Source: Excoecaria cochinchinensis (lineage: Eukaryota; Streptophyta; Magnoliopsida; Malpighiales; Euphorbiaceae). From it: a stretch of DNA of 64,000 nucleotides. A program made the translations under genes and the position numbers. The DNA lies in assembly GCA_947683425.1 (NCBI GenBank), contig CANTUQ010000037.1:5472501-5536500 (forward strand), read 5' to 3'. Within the stretch, counting starts at the first letter, position 1. Each line of letters opens with the position of its first letter. This document shows, one piece after another, positions 11,725 through 23,128 of the stretch. The notes beneath the pieces are model-generated. The model had not been told where the DNA came from. It was given only the letters and a program-made list of their open reading frames with translations, and searched no databases.

Positions 11725-12416
11725 TAGGGGTGAGCATGGTCGGTTAACCGGTCCATAAGCCCCGGTCCATTAACCAGTCCATTAATATCGGTTTTTTGAA
11801 ATTTCAGTCCATTAATCAGTCCATTACCATCGGTTAACCAGTCCATCGGTTTCGGATTTTCGGATCGGTTATCCAATATTTTTCGGTTAACCATTATAAT
11901 TATAAATATATTCATAAATAAAATTAAAATGTTCAAGGTACTTAAAAATTACAAATTTTTCACTATAATATAACATTATTGTTGTTAAAATAAAAGTATT
12001 TTGTGGATATAAGCAAATTTGTTTTGAAAAATTAATAATTAATAAGTAAATATATTAACCGGTCCATAATAACTTTTAATTAGATAAATTGTTATACTTA
12101 CTAATAGCTAATTTAAAAAACTTAAAAACTTTAAAATAATTAGTATAATGAAAAAAATACATGATCGCCTTTAATTAGGATAAATTGTTATATAAATTGT
12201 TATAAATTATTAAAAATTAATAAATTAACTAAAAATTCGGTTTCGGTTCGGTTAACCAGTCACATGAGTCAAAAACCATTAACCAGTCCATTAATATCGG
12301 TTTTTTCAAAACACTAACCATTAACCAGTCCATTACAATCGGTTAACCGGTCCATCGGATTCGGTTTCGGATTTTTTTCGATTAACCAAGTTCATCGGTT
12401 TTTTTGCTCACCCCTA
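11725..12416. mobile_element. hAT-type MITE with TAGGGGTGAGCA ends (692 bp)
   Basis: It starts TAGGGGTGAGCA and ends TGCTCACCCCTA, a perfect 12-bp terminal inverted repeat. It is flanked by the perfect 8-bp TSD AAATACAG (11717-11724 and 12417-12424). Subterminal regions are filled with GGTTAACC / CCGGTCCATTAACCAGTCCA repeats on both sides. No transposase frame is present. Worn relatives lie near 19480, 46760, 53166 and 62080. Confidence 0.85.
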
Positions 12417-12657
12417 AAATACAGTGATAATTCAAATTGTCACCTTTTAAAAAAAAATTATTCTATTAAATTGTCACTTTAACATTTATCGTATTATTTT
12501 TAACTTTTTAATAAATTGCGTCATCTCTCATTAATAGATATGCACATAATATATATGAGTGGTATTTCTACTTGCAATGAAATATACAAGGAATAGAAAA
12601 GTGTATTAAGCAAATGATACAAGGAAGAAAAAAAATAAATGTTGATTAAATAATATT

Positions 12658-13021
12658 TGTTAGGATCGACAGGGCTATTTAGGTGGTGATTTTATGGCAA
12701 CAGTGAAGAAATAGCCAAAATAATAAAAATAAAGACACACAATCTTTACGTGGTTCAGCAATATGCCTACGTCCACGGAAGAAGGGGAGCAATAAATTCA
12801 CTATTGTAAAATAATATTACAAGTGGGAAACTCTCAAAACTCCGATGATCTCTCAAAAATGAATGAAAATGGAAAGCCTTTTATAGGCAAAAGAAATACC
12901 ACTATGCCACCAACTTCAACAAAAAATCGGTAGCTTCAATAATTTCGGCTTCCTGGTGGCTTTAACAATTTCGGCTTCCTTTTTTAAAAATGAAAAGAAG
13001 ACAATTCAAGACACTGTTACA
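12658..13021 (-). repeat. 3' LTR of element C
   Basis: TGTTAGGATC...GACACTGTTACA on the plus strand, so the terminal repeat TGT/ACA is present. It is identical to 17504-17867 except for three substitutions. Confidence 0.95.
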
Positions 13022-13045
13022 AATCTCCACCTTGACTTGAATTTT
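13022..13045 (-). promoter_or_regulatory. Polypurine tract of element C
   Basis: On the minus strand AAGGTGGAGATT lies immediately before the 3' LTR. This is the standard position for the plus-strand DNA primer. Confidence 0.7.
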
Positions 13046-13090
13046 ATCAACAGTAAACTTAGCTCCACCTTCTCCAAATAACTTTAAGTT

Positions 13091-16000
13091 CTACGTACAT
13101 ACACCAATCAAGTCCAAACAATGTTTGAACTTGGTAGTAGAAAGAGACTTTGTCAACATGTCTGCTGGGTTGTCTGCAGTACCAATCTTTTTGACTAAAA
13201 CATTTCCTTGTGCAATAATATCTCGAATGAAATGATACCTGATGTCAATGTGCTTTGTTTTTCCATGAAACATCTGGTCTTTGGTCAGATGTATAGCACT
13301 TTGACTATCGCAGAAGACAACTGTCACTTGATGATCTGAATTGAGCTCATTGTATAAGCCCTTTAACCAAATAGCCTCTTTGATAGCTTCAGTCACTGCC
13401 ATATATTCAGCTTCTGTCGTAGACAATGCAACTGTAGATTGCAATGTAGATTTCCAACTGACAGCACTGTTTCCATAAGTAAATACGTAGCCTGTCAATG
13501 ATCTCCTTTTGTCGAGATCTCCTGCATAGTCTGAGTCAACATAACCAACTAAATTACTATCACCATTACTGAACTCCAAACAAGTATCAACTGAGCCTTT
13601 TAAGTATCTCAAAATCCATTTTACTGCTTGCCAATGAACTTTACCAGGATTTGCCATGAATCTGCTTACAACACTAACTGCATGAGAAATATCAGGTCGG
13701 GTACATACCATGGCATACATAAGACTGCCTACTGCACTGGAGTATGGAACATGATCCATGTATTTCTGCTCTTCATCTGTTTGTGGTGATAGTGCAGCTG
13801 AAAGCTTGAAATGAGCTGCTAATGGAGTACTTACAGGCTTTGCATCATTCATGCCAAAATGCTCCAGCACTTTCTCAACATATTTCTTTTGAGTGAGCAA
13901 CAACTTCCCTGCTTTCCTGTCCCTCTGAATCTCCATTCCGAGAATCTTCTTTGCTGCTCCAAGATCTTTCATCTCAAACTCTTTACTTAGCAAGACTTTC
14001 AGCTTCTCAACTTCAGAAGTATTCTTTGCAGCAATCAGCATATCATCAACATATAATAATAAATATATGAATGATCCATCATCTAACCTTCTGAAGTAAA
14101 CACAATTATCATAATTACTCCTTGAAAAATTATTACTAGTCATAAAGGAGTCAAACCTCTTATACCACTGCCTGGGTGACTGCTTAAGGCCGTATAGAGA
14201 TTTCTTCAACAAACAAACATGGTCCTCCTTGCCTTCAACCCTGAAACTTTCTGGTTGTTGCATGTAGATTTGCTCTTCAAGGTCACCATGTAGAAAAACA
14301 GTTTTGACATCTAACTGCTCCAGTTCTAAGTTATACTTAGCCACCATAGCAAGCAACATGCGAATGGAACAATGTTTCACAACTGGTGAGAATACATCAT
14401 TGAAATCCACACCTTGAACTTGCTTGAATCCCTTTGCAACTAGGCGAGCTTTGTATCTTGCTTCTTCAATGCCTGGGTTGCCTTCCTTCTTCTTGAAAAC
14501 CCATTTGCAGTCGATAATCTTCTTTCCTTTTTGTGGTCTAACGAGCTCCCAAGTACCATTCTTATGCAATGACTCCATTTCTTCTTGCATAGCTATCAAC
14601 CATCTATCTGAGTTGGCTCCTGAAATGGCTTCTGAATATGTGGATGGTTCTCCAACATTGTTGATCTCCTCAGCTGCTGACAAAGCAAAAGCTACCAAAT
14701 CTGCATAATCTTTATATTTTGTTGGCTTCTTTATTTCTCTCCTTTCTCTATCTTTGGCAATAGAGTATGGCTGCTCCTGTTCAACTGAGTTAGGATCTGA
14801 ATCACCTTGCTGAGAGCTGAATGGTTGTGAATCTGACTGCGAAGTAAAATCTTGCTGAGCAGGATAGTCTACAACATCTATCTCCTGTCTTTGACTGGCC
14901 TCCACCTGCTTATCAGAACTGCATGGTACCAATACTTCATTTTTTGAGTGAAGCATGGAACCTTCATCAAATGTGACATCTCTGCTGATTATAACTTTAG
15001 ATGATTTGGGACACCAAAGTTTATATCCTTTCACCCCTGATGGATATCCTAAGAAAATGCACTTCTTGGCCCTTGGTGCTAACTTGCCATCATTGACGTG
15101 CATATATGCTGGGCAGCCAAAGATTCTCAAATTTGAATAATCTGCAGGTTTGCCAGACCAAGCTTCCTCTGGAGTCTTGAAACCTATTGGAACTGATGGA
15201 GAGCGATTGACTAAATAGCAAGCTGTTGAAACAGCTTCTGCCCAGAAACTTTTTGGTAATCCAGCATTTGAAAGCATATACCTTGCTTTCTCTATAAGAG
15301 TTCTGTTCATCCGTTCAGCAACTCCATTTTGTTGAGGTGTCATCCGAACTGTGTGATGCCTCACAATGCCTTCATTTTTACAGAAGTCATTGAACTCACC
15401 AGCACAAAACTCCAAGCCATTATCTGTTCTCAGCCTCTTTATTTGCCTTCTTGTCTGCTTCTCAATCATGGTTTTCCATTGCTTGAATGTAGAAAATACT
15501 TGATCCTTATGTTTAAGAAAGTAAACCCAAACCTTCCTCGAGAAGTCGTCGATGAAGACAAGCATGTATCTAGCACCACCTTTTGATGGAACTTGTGATG
15601 GCCCCCATAGATCAGAATGGATGTAATCCAAGGTACCTTTGGTTGTGTGGGTACCTGTGCTGAAACTGACACGTTTTTGCTTTTCGAAAATACAGTGCTC
15701 GCAAAAATCAAGCTTGCAAGTATTTTGTCCACACAAAAGACCCTTTTTGCTTAACAGGGTTAAGCCTTTCTCACTCATATGGCCTAACCTCATATGCCAC
15801 AATTTGGTGATGTCGGTTTCAGACATTTGAGTAGTAATTGCAGCAGCAGCTCCTGTAACTGTTTTTCCTTGTAGGATATAAAGTCTTCCAAACAGTTGAG
15901 CTTTCATCACTACCAGAGCACCTTTGCTAACTTTCATGACTCCACCTTCACTTGTGTATTTGCATCCACCAGCATCAAGAGTGCCCAAAGAGATGAGATT

Positions 16001-17071
16001 TTTCTTCATGTCAGGAGCATGGCGAACGTCTGTCAAAGTTCGTACCACGCCATCATGCATCTTGATTCGGATTGTGCCCTTGCCAATAACTTTGCAAGCT
16101 GCATCGTTGCCCATCAAAACAACTCCACCTGCAAAATATTCATATGTGGAGAACCAGTCCCTATTGGGACATATATGATAAGAGCAACCTGAATCCATAA
16201 TCCAATCATCTTTGAACCTGCACCTTTCACTGTTAGTGACTAAAAGAATATCAGATGTGGACTCATCTTCGGCAATACTAGCTTCGGCGAATTTTTCCCT
16301 TCTTTCTTCAGTTGATTGTTTATTTTTCAACTTATAACAATCAGCTTTAATGTGCCCCTTTTTATGACAATAGTTACATATCAAATTCTTATGTCTAGAT
16401 TTTGACCTAGACCTACTACTGCCATAACTCTTATTTTTAGACCTTCCTCTAGCAACAAGGCCTTCTGCTACATTATCATCTTTATTACCGACAATTCCTC
16501 TGTCAATTATAATTTTAGAGAGCAAAGCTGTTTTAACCTCTGCCAAAGACACACTGTCTTTTCCATAAAGCATTGTGTCCCTAAAACTTTTATGTGACGG
16601 TGGCAATGAACACAACAATTTCAAAGCAGCATTTTCATCATCAACTTTAGCACCCACATTTTCTAAACATACTAAAATTGATGTATATTCTTCCAGATAG
16701 GTTTTAATAGAAGTACCTTCCTGCATTTGAAATGTGTAGAATCGCGTCATGTGGTACAACTTGTCGGTCAGGGTTTTGGACATATACAAGGACTCCAGCT
16801 TCGCCCATAAGCCAGCTGCTGTATCTTCATTGATGACCTCCTGAAGAACTTCATTAGACAAACACAGCTGAATCGTGGAAACTGCCTTGTTGATGATCTC
16901 CTCCTTCTTTTCTTCAGTCATTGACTCTGGCATTCTATTCTTCCCCAATAAAGCTTTCTCAAGCCCATTCTGAATTAAGATGGCGCGCATCTTAATCTTC
17001 CACAAAGAGAAATTTATGTTGCGATCAAATTTCTCAATATCAAATCTTGTAGTTGCCATTGCTTCTGTCAC
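13091..17071 (-). CDS. Intact copia Gag-Pol polyprotein (1326 aa)
   Basis: One open frame encodes all proteins needed for retrotransposition. In order by residue: gag (about 1-225, including YMSKTLTDKLY); CCHC zinc knuckle CNYCHKKGHIKADC (232-245); aspartic protease with IMDSGCS (active D293); integrase HHCC zinc region (about 426-460); catalytic core with D487 (HSDLWGP), D550 (RTDNG) and E586 (NGVAERMNR), giving D,D(35)E. RT follows (about 856-1080) with D921 in LDVK and the YVDD box at 1007-1010. RNase H (about 1180-1310) has DSDYAGD, STTEAEY and TKHIDIRYH. Every catalytic residue I can check is present, and length matches Tnt1-type polyproteins. The start chosen is the first Met, 432 bp from the LTR. 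It probably works in cytoplasmic particles, with integration in the nucleus. Confidence 0.95.
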   Translation of the reverse strand: MTEAMATTRFDIEKFDRNINFSLWKIKMRAILIQNGLEKALLGKNRMPESMTEEKKEEIINKAVSTIQLCLSNEVLQEVINEDTAAGLWAKLESLYMSKTLTDKLYHMTRFYTFQMQEGTSIKTYLEEYTSILVCLENVGAKVDDENAALKLLCSLPPSHKSFRDTMLYGKDSVSLAEVKTALLSKIIIDRGIVGNKDDNVAEGLVARGRSKNKSYGSSRSRSKSRHKNLICNYCHKKGHIKADCYKLKNKQSTEERREKFAEASIAEDESTSDILLVTNSERCRFKDDWIMDSGCSYHICPNRDWFSTYEYFAGGVVLMGNDAACKVIGKGTIRIKMHDGVVRTLTDVRHAPDMKKNLISLGTLDAGGCKYTSEGGVMKVSKGALVVMKAQLFGRLYILQGKTVTGAAAAITTQMSETDITKLWHMRLGHMSEKGLTLLSKKGLLCGQNTCKLDFCEHCIFEKQKRVSFSTGTHTTKGTLDYIHSDLWGPSQVPSKGGARYMLVFIDDFSRKVWVYFLKHKDQVFSTFKQWKTMIEKQTRRQIKRLRTDNGLEFCAGEFNDFCKNEGIVRHHTVRMTPQQNGVAERMNRTLIEKARYMLSNAGLPKSFWAEAVSTACYLVNRSPSVPIGFKTPEEAWSGKPADYSNLRIFGCPAYMHVNDGKLAPRAKKCIFLGYPSGVKGYKLWCPKSSKVIISRDVTFDEGSMLHSKNEVLVPCSSDKQVEASQRQEIDVVDYPAQQDFTSQSDSQPFSSQQGDSDPNSVEQEQPYSIAKDRERREIKKPTKYKDYADLVAFALSAAEEINNVGEPSTYSEAISGANSDRWLIAMQEEMESLHKNGTWELVRPQKGKKIIDCKWVFKKKEGNPGIEEARYKARLVAKGFKQVQGVDFNDVFSPVVKHCSIRMLLAMVAKYNLELEQLDVKTVFLHGDLEEQIYMQQPESFRVEGKEDHVCLLKKSLYGLKQSPRQWYKRFDSFMTSNNFSRSNYDNCVYFRRLDDGSFIYLLLYVDDMLIAAKNTSEVEKLKVLLSKEFEMKDLGAAKKILGMEIQRDRKAGKLLLTQKKYVEKVLEHFGMNDAKPVSTPLAAHFKLSAALSPQTDEEQKYMDHVPYSSAVGSLMYAMVCTRPDISHAVSVVSRFMANPGKVHWQAVKWILRYLKGSVDTCLEFSNGDSNLVGYVDSDYAGDLDKRRSLTGYVFTYGNSAVSWKSTLQSTVALSTTEAEYMAVTEAIKEAIWLKGLYNELNSDHQVTVVFCDSQSAIHLTKDQMFHGKTKHIDIRYHFIRDIIAQGNVLVKKIGTADNPADMLTKSLSTTKFKHCLDLIGVCT

Positions 17072-17482
17072 GAACTTCTTTTGATCAAAAAATAGCTCCC
17101 ACTATTCCATGTGAATAGTAACCGTACACATGAATAGTAACCGTATACGTGAATAGTAACTGTATACGTGAACAGTAACGAGCTACAGTGCCGTATGAAC
17201 AGTGCCCTGCTACAGTGTAGTATGAACAGTGCCCCTGCTACAGTACTTTGAACAGTGGCCCACGTAACAGTATTTTGAGCAAAAACTATGCAAATTTTGA
17301 ATGCAAAAAATTGCACTTTGAATAGTACCACTATTCATCAAATTTCACGTTTTACACCCATTTTCGAAACGGATCATACCGAAAAATTTCTTATATTTTT
17401 CTCTTTCTGCCAATATAATTATTTTTCCAAAATGCGCTACTTTCCCGGAGAGCAATCTTGATGCAGTGTCGAAAAATAGCCG
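17072..17482 (-). promoter_or_regulatory. Untranslated leader of element C with short tandem repeats
   Basis: About 410 bp separates the primer-binding site and the Gag start. Between roughly 17105 and 17290 a degenerate motif recurs, such as GTGAATAGTAACCGTATAC or ATGAACAGTGCCC. On the RNA strand this reads as repeated ACTGTTCA / ACTATTCAC units. A very similar set occurs in the leader of element B near 35880-35970. Confidence 0.7.
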
Positions 17483-17501
17483 AACAAGGCTCTGATACCA
17501 A
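17483..17501 (-). promoter_or_regulatory. Primer-binding site of element C (initiator Met tRNA type)
   Basis: On the minus strand TGGTATCAGAGCCTTG lies three bases after the 5' LTR end. TGGTATCAGAGC is the usual copia match to the 3' end of plant initiator methionine tRNA. Confidence 0.85.
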
Positions 17502-17503
17502 TT

Positions 17504-17867
17504 TGTTAGGATCGACAGGGCTATTTAGGTGGTGATTTTATGGCAACAGTGAAGAAATAGCCAAAATAATAAAAATAAAGACACACAATCTTTACGTGGT
17601 TCGGCAATATGCCTACGTCCACGGAAGAAGGGGAGCAATAAATTCACTATTGTAAAATAATATTACAAGTGGGAAACTCTCAAAACTCCGATGATCTCTC
17701 AAAAATGAATGAAAATGGAAAGCCTTTTATAGGCAAAAGAAATACCACTATGCCACCAACTTCAACAAAAAATCGGTGGCTTCAATAATTTCGGCTTCCT
17801 GGTGGCTTCAACAATTTCGGCTTCCTTTTTTAAAAATGAAAAGAAGACAATTCAAGACACTGTTACA
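17504..17867 (-). repeat. 5' LTR of element C, with promoter
   Basis: This is the upstream LTR for the minus-strand transcript. A TATA box (TATAAAA on the minus strand, 17725-17731, within CTATAAAAGGC) marks the likely promoter. A GTGGACGTAGGCA...CCGAACCACGTAAAG stretch common to copia LTRs lies downstream of it. Confidence 0.93.
17725..17731 (-). promoter_or_regulatory. TATA box in 5' LTR of element C
   Basis: TATAAAA on the minus strand within CTATAAAAGGC. It lies about 220 bp from the LTR's downstream edge and is the likely start region for genomic RNA. The same box is present in the 3' LTR at 12879-12885. Confidence 0.6.
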
Positions 17868-17872
17868 ATATT

Positions 17873-18369
17873 CCCTAACACCAACCCCTATCCGCACCCA
17901 CATTTTTCTTCCGACTACTTAAAACAGTTAGAATTTGATTTAGTTTGCGGAGTTTTCTTTCTATCCTAAAGTTGGATTAGACTAGCGAGGGATGCCATAA
18001 GGTGTGGATTAAGAGTCGTCAGTCCATAAAATTGAAAAAATCTTGTAAGGCCGTATTCAAAAAACATTTGAAACCAATATCAAATTTGGTGAATCTTTTA
18101 AGTTATTAGTTTTATCCCTCTTTTTACATGTTTACTTATTGCATAAATTGCACTCATACACATTGCAAAGTGGTAAATACACCTATTAATTGTAGGTAAA
18201 GTAAAACCATACATACTAAATAAAACATAAAGCAAATCTACTAATTAAACATGGCATTCTATACATAAAATGGGCCAATTATTTTGGATCGGGAAGCTTT
18301 ATTTCCCACATGCAATTTAAGGGATCAAGATTAGGGATGGATTTGCAGTGGAGGCAATGGAGGCACTTG
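17873..18369. other. AT-rich spacer, nothing recognised
   Basis: No open frame longer than about 50 codons and no repeat ends were seen. Confidence 0.4.
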
Positions 18370-18911
18370 TCGAGTTAATTTCACCCGGTCACCGAAATAT
18401 TGTCAAATTGCACAAAAATAATAAAATAATTTTTTCTTTCCATAAAAATCAATGAACTTAGTACTTATATATAGAAAGATCATTTTGATCAGTTTTCGGT
18501 AAGAGACTCGCAGGAAAATCTACTTGACAAATTCAGTCAGCGGAATCTGCACACGTGGCAGTACATATGTTGCCAACTCAGTATGCTACATGACATTTTG
18601 TCCATGTCATCCACCATGTGACATAATAACATAGCATCCAATCCCATTTTCTTTGTCCAAGTGTTAGTAGATGTGGCATATGTGCTACATCAAATGCTGA
18701 CTTTACATTACTTGGCACGTCATGTATGCAAGACATACTGACTGAATATGCCAAGTATATTTTCCGGCAAGTCATTTACCGAAAAATAGTAAAAATAATT
18801 TTTTTTGTATATAAGTACTAAATTCGGTGATTTTTACGAAATAAAAAATTCTTTCATTATTTTTGCGTAATTTGGATAATAATTCGGTGACCATAGGTAA
18901 AACTAACCTGA
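18370..18911. mobile_element. Non-autonomous Mutator-like element with long TIRs (about 540 bp)
   Basis: The left arm (about 18371-18535) and the reverse complement of the right arm (about 18745-18910) align over roughly 160 bp. Shared blocks include GGTCACCGAA, TTAGTACTTATATA, TTTTTCGGTAA and TTCAGTCAG. CACTTG-containing flanks (18364-18369 and 18912-18917) suggest a worn target duplication. Long TIRs with no coding frame fit a MULE-type MITE. Confidence 0.65.
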
Positions 18912-18920
18912 CACTTGCCC

Positions 18921-21900
18921 CACTAAATTTAAAAAATTTCAAAATGGCCCTTATGTGAATTTTCATTTGCCCATTTGAAAAAAAATATTTTGCCTTGTAT
19001 TTATAAATTGTAGTCAATTACTCAATATATATAAATGAATCTAAAAGTTGTTACGTTAGATTTTGGGAAAAATATTTGTAACCTAAGTTTTGGGCCAAAT
19101 AATTTAAAAGAATAATGCTAAATTTTCTCATGAACTATGCGAAATAGTATATATTTGCCGTTAAACATTTTTTTGGTTAAAAAAAAAGTTTTGCGGTTAC
19201 TAAAATAACTCATATTTGCTATTGTTTAATTGTAACAATGATTACAAATATAAACCGTTTTATTAATAACAAATAAAAAAAGATGTCCATATTTGCCAAC
19301 GAGGGTAAATGTGAGTTATTCTCAAAATGATAGAAACAAATGTGAGTTAATTTGGTAATGGTAAAAGTATTTTTAATAAAAAAAAATTAAAAGCAAATAA
19401 GTGTTATTTTGCATATTTGGAAAAAAAAATTATTTCATGATTCGGAGGCAAATTTGTCTATTTTTCTTAGAGGTTAGCATAGAGTTGTTAACTAGTCTAT
19501 TAACATTGGTTTTTTAAAATTATTAATTATTAACCAATGCATTAAATTTAGTTAATCAATTTATCAGTTTCTGTTTTCATAATAAAATTTTTAACATGTC
19601 CAGTCTTTTTGGATCAATATTGGAATTTGAACCAGTCGAAAAAACATTTTTTTGTTGTGACAAGGTGAAGACATTTTTTTTTCTTTTTTTTTTTTTCATT
19701 ATATCAAATTCTTTCCCCAAGAGTTATCTATGATACAATTAAAATATCACTTATTAGGTGCCGAGATTAAACATAATGGTATTTGTTAAATGAATGTCAT
19801 GTTTATATCATGATTATCACTATGATGGTTTAATTAGATGAAACATTATAAAAATAAGCAAAATAATTCATGTCACTAAAAGAAAGTAAAATATTGTTCA
19901 AAGAATGTAAATAGCATCCTAATCAAATTTTTTTTTTTTTGAAAAAAAAAACAGTAAATGAGTTGTTTGAGGTCAATGCAGTGGCCCTACCTTGGTTGAT
20001 GGAGGCGCAAAATCTTCGATTTTTGGATTGTTGTTTCAGCTGCCGCAAGCCTCTTCTTTTAGAATTATCGATTTGCTTCATGTTAATGAGATCTTGAATC
20101 TTATTCCTGTCTTGTAGCAATCTGTCTCATGGCTTGTTTGTTGATGGTATTCGCAGTAAATTGCTTTTATGCCCGGGTATATTTAGATTTCTAGCCAGCA
20201 ATGCTTGCAAAATTTCCTAATTCTGCAGCTTTTTAACATATGATGATGGGGACCTCCTAGATTAGAGCAATGCCTCTCCTTTTTGTTTCTCTATCTTTCA
20301 GTAATGTAGTCGACACATTAGTAGTGATCGATGTGGCAACAATGTCAAACTTAACACTAGAGACAGTGGCCAATATTTTTTATTTGAGAGCAGCAAATGC
20401 ACCCAACATGTCTTGTCTAAGAGCATATCAGGTTTTTTCCAGCTCTCGGCGTGTTACAAGAGCATCATTTGGGTGGAGTGTATGGCAAGTTGGAGCTGGA
20501 CCATTGAAAGTGTAGGGATGCTTGGTGATATGTGAGTTGAAAGTAGCCATGTCCAACATATAGTCACTTACTTAAATTTACCATTTGATCTATGTCATAA
20601 GCTTCTTCTCCTTAAACCTCATATTTCACTTTTTGACATATGTCTTCCTCCTTAAGCCACAAATTTTACTTTAATATCAATTTTTTCACTCACGAAATCC
20701 ATTGACACCAGTGGCAGACCTAAAACGGCTGTGAAAAAATTCTACTTCTACTTGATAACATGTAAAATTTGTGGTGAGCCACATAATTCGGCTTGATAAT
20801 TATAAGTTGGCTATTTCTCCAAGTGAGCAAATCATTGTGAAATTAATTTCATCACAAAATAAATTTTTACCATTTATCTTAATTATTCTATGGTGAATGC
20901 TCCAAAATAACATGGAGAAAATATAGTTATAATTTTAGTAAGTTTTTTTTTTTTACCAAGTATAATTTTTGTAAGTTTCCACTTAAGTTTACGATAATAT
21001 CTATCCAAACCAATTTAAGATGATAATTTCTAAAAATTGAGATTATTACATAATAATAATTTAAAAAAGATTAGGGCCAAATTTATCAGTAAAATATTAA
21101 AAATGTTGCATATTTTTTCCTCAAATATGTTTTGGGTTAAATCTGCCCCTTAAGTGTATTTTTGAACTAAACTTCTCTCTAGCTATTACATAATTACCTA
21201 AAGTTTGCCTTCAAAACTAACATACTACATGTAAGCAAATATAAACGTACATGTTAGGTTGATTGAATTGACCTAAATATGCCATATGTATACCATAAAT
21301 TGATACTTCATTTTAACTCTATAAAAAATATTAATTTTTTTTACAATTAAACAGTTTTTATTTGCTTACCTAGAGTCTGATTATTTTAATGAATTCAATA
21401 TCATAAATTTTAACCATTTATTTGATAGTTAAAAAATGATATTAATTTATAGTGTATATATGTCAAGTTTATGTGGCTTTAATTTATTTGGAGTTTTGTT
21501 ATTTTTTTTTTTTAACATGGAGTTTTGTTATTTTAAATAGCAAATTTGAATCATATATACAAAATAGTAAGGATAATTTTAGTCTACAAATATCTTTTAT
21601 ATACTATTTTTAATATTTTAAAGATAAATTTAATTTAAAATATAATTAAAGAATAGATATACATAATTATTAATATTTTAGTATTAAATTTGATTTTTTT
21701 TTTTAAAAATAAAAGTAGGTGTAATTAATTTTTTTTTAAACTCATCAGAAACCATCCATGAGGAAGCATTGTCAGGAGTGGTCGGGCAGCACAGTCAGAA
21801 AAAATTTTGATAGAATGAATTTGGTTAGATTGAAGTAAATATGTAATTTCCTGAACTGAAGAGATTCAGGTTTTGTAACAGATTGGTGAAGACGAAGACA

Positions 21901-22155
21901 AGTCATGTCACATGTGCAGTTTAGAATGACATGACATACAACAAAGTTAATGACATATTAATAAATACATATGGTTTCTTATTATTCTTTCATTTCCTTA
22001 GTTATACGTTTGGTCCCGACACAAACTCTCACTCTCATTTAATGTCTGCATTAAATGGTGACATTATTGTCATTAATTTTAGCAATACTATATTTAATTA
22101 TTTATATCCAATTTTGCATTGCTCAATGGAACCTACACAACCTTTGATAAAAAAA

Positions 22156-22187
<32 letters not shown>

Positions 22188-23128
22188 AGAAAATCCAATG
22201 AAACACATGAATTTTATAAATTGACATATTCTTTTTTCTATAATATTCTATATTTAAAATTTATTAATTTGACTAATTTAAATTTATTCTAAAAATATTT
22301 ATAAAAAATTACGTTAAATTCTTTATTTAAAGATGACATATATTATTAATTTTGAAACATATTATTAAATATGAAATTTTAAATTTATAGGAAATATTTG
22401 TTTTCTTATTTTGTGCTAAATTATATTTTTTATTATGTTGTTATCTTGTATAAATATATATCTTCACTATATTTTTTTTGTTTGTCCCAACATATAGTTC
22501 ACTTTCCTTTTTTGTTCTATAATTAATTTTTGAATTGCCCATAATACCCTCAATTATCGGTTTAAAAATAATTTTTTAAATTATTTTAATACTATTTCCC
22601 AAGAAATTTATTCCATATGTTTTAATACTCCATAATAATACCCTAAGTAAGTATGTTTTAATACTATAAAACATGAAAGGTCCAAACTGTCCAACTTCTT
22701 TTAGAACTCTTTTCAACAATGAAATTTGTTTAATTCTACAGTAAAACTTTTTGATGGAGAATTTACCTCCAACATTTATTAAAATTATCAAATGCCGAAC
22801 AAATTTTAATTTCCAATAAAATTAAGGATTTAAAGAATTTCAACCTTTTATATAATGCAGTTTGTATTTTCAAAATAAGTTTTGCATTTCCAATTAATAT
22901 TTGACACAATAAATGAATGGGCAAAATAGGTGAACAATAGAAAAAAAAAATGTTCTAAAACTATAAAAACTAACTTTTGAAAATGTAAAGTGAACTAATG
23001 TTATTCTGGAACGGATGAAATATATATTTTGAGTGAAAGATTATAAATCGAATCCAAAACTCAATATTAAGAAGAAATGAACTAGTTCTCCAATGCCATT
23101 AAGGTATCTTAATATATACTCATATATA
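18921..23128. other. AT-rich intergenic DNA
   Basis: No confirmed gene. It holds a worn relative of the TAGGGGTGAGCA hAT family near 19480-19640, a 27-bp-scale poly(A) near 22148, and a slightly more complex stretch at about 19980-20570 noted separately. Confidence 0.45.
20270..20515 (+). pseudogene. Possible exon-like fragment, not recognised
   Basis: This 81-codon frame has less biased composition than its surroundings (LETVANIFYLRAANAPN, TRASFGWSVWQVGAGPLKV). It sits in a 600-bp stretch of near-normal complexity. I do not recognise a family. There is no extending frame on either side and no clear splice sites. It may be a captured or decayed gene piece, or chance. Confidence 0.2.

Larger units (their letters stand above)
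12658..17867 (-). mobile_element. Apparently intact Ty1/copia retrotransposon (Tork/Tnt1-like), element C
   Basis: The element is 5210 bp with two 364-bp LTRs (12658-13021 and 17504-17867) that differ at 3 positions by my count. It is flanked by the perfect 5-bp TSD ATATT (12653-12657 and 17868-17872). On the minus strand the order is LTR, Met-type primer-binding site, a repeat-rich leader, one uninterrupted 1326-aa Gag-Pol frame, polypurine tract and LTR. Integrase precedes RT, which defines copia. The polyprotein length and block order match the Tnt1/Tork group. If a rate of 1.3e-8 substitutions per site per year applies, the LTR difference implies roughly 0.3 million years or less. Confidence 0.93.

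Noticed and set aside
11697..11936. 79-codon minus-strand frame with repeating NGL words
   Set aside because: Read through the subterminal repeats of the hAT MITE.
14424..16192. Plus-strand frames inside the copia C polyprotein
   Set aside because: Antisense shadows of the intact minus-strand polyprotein, with no features of their own.
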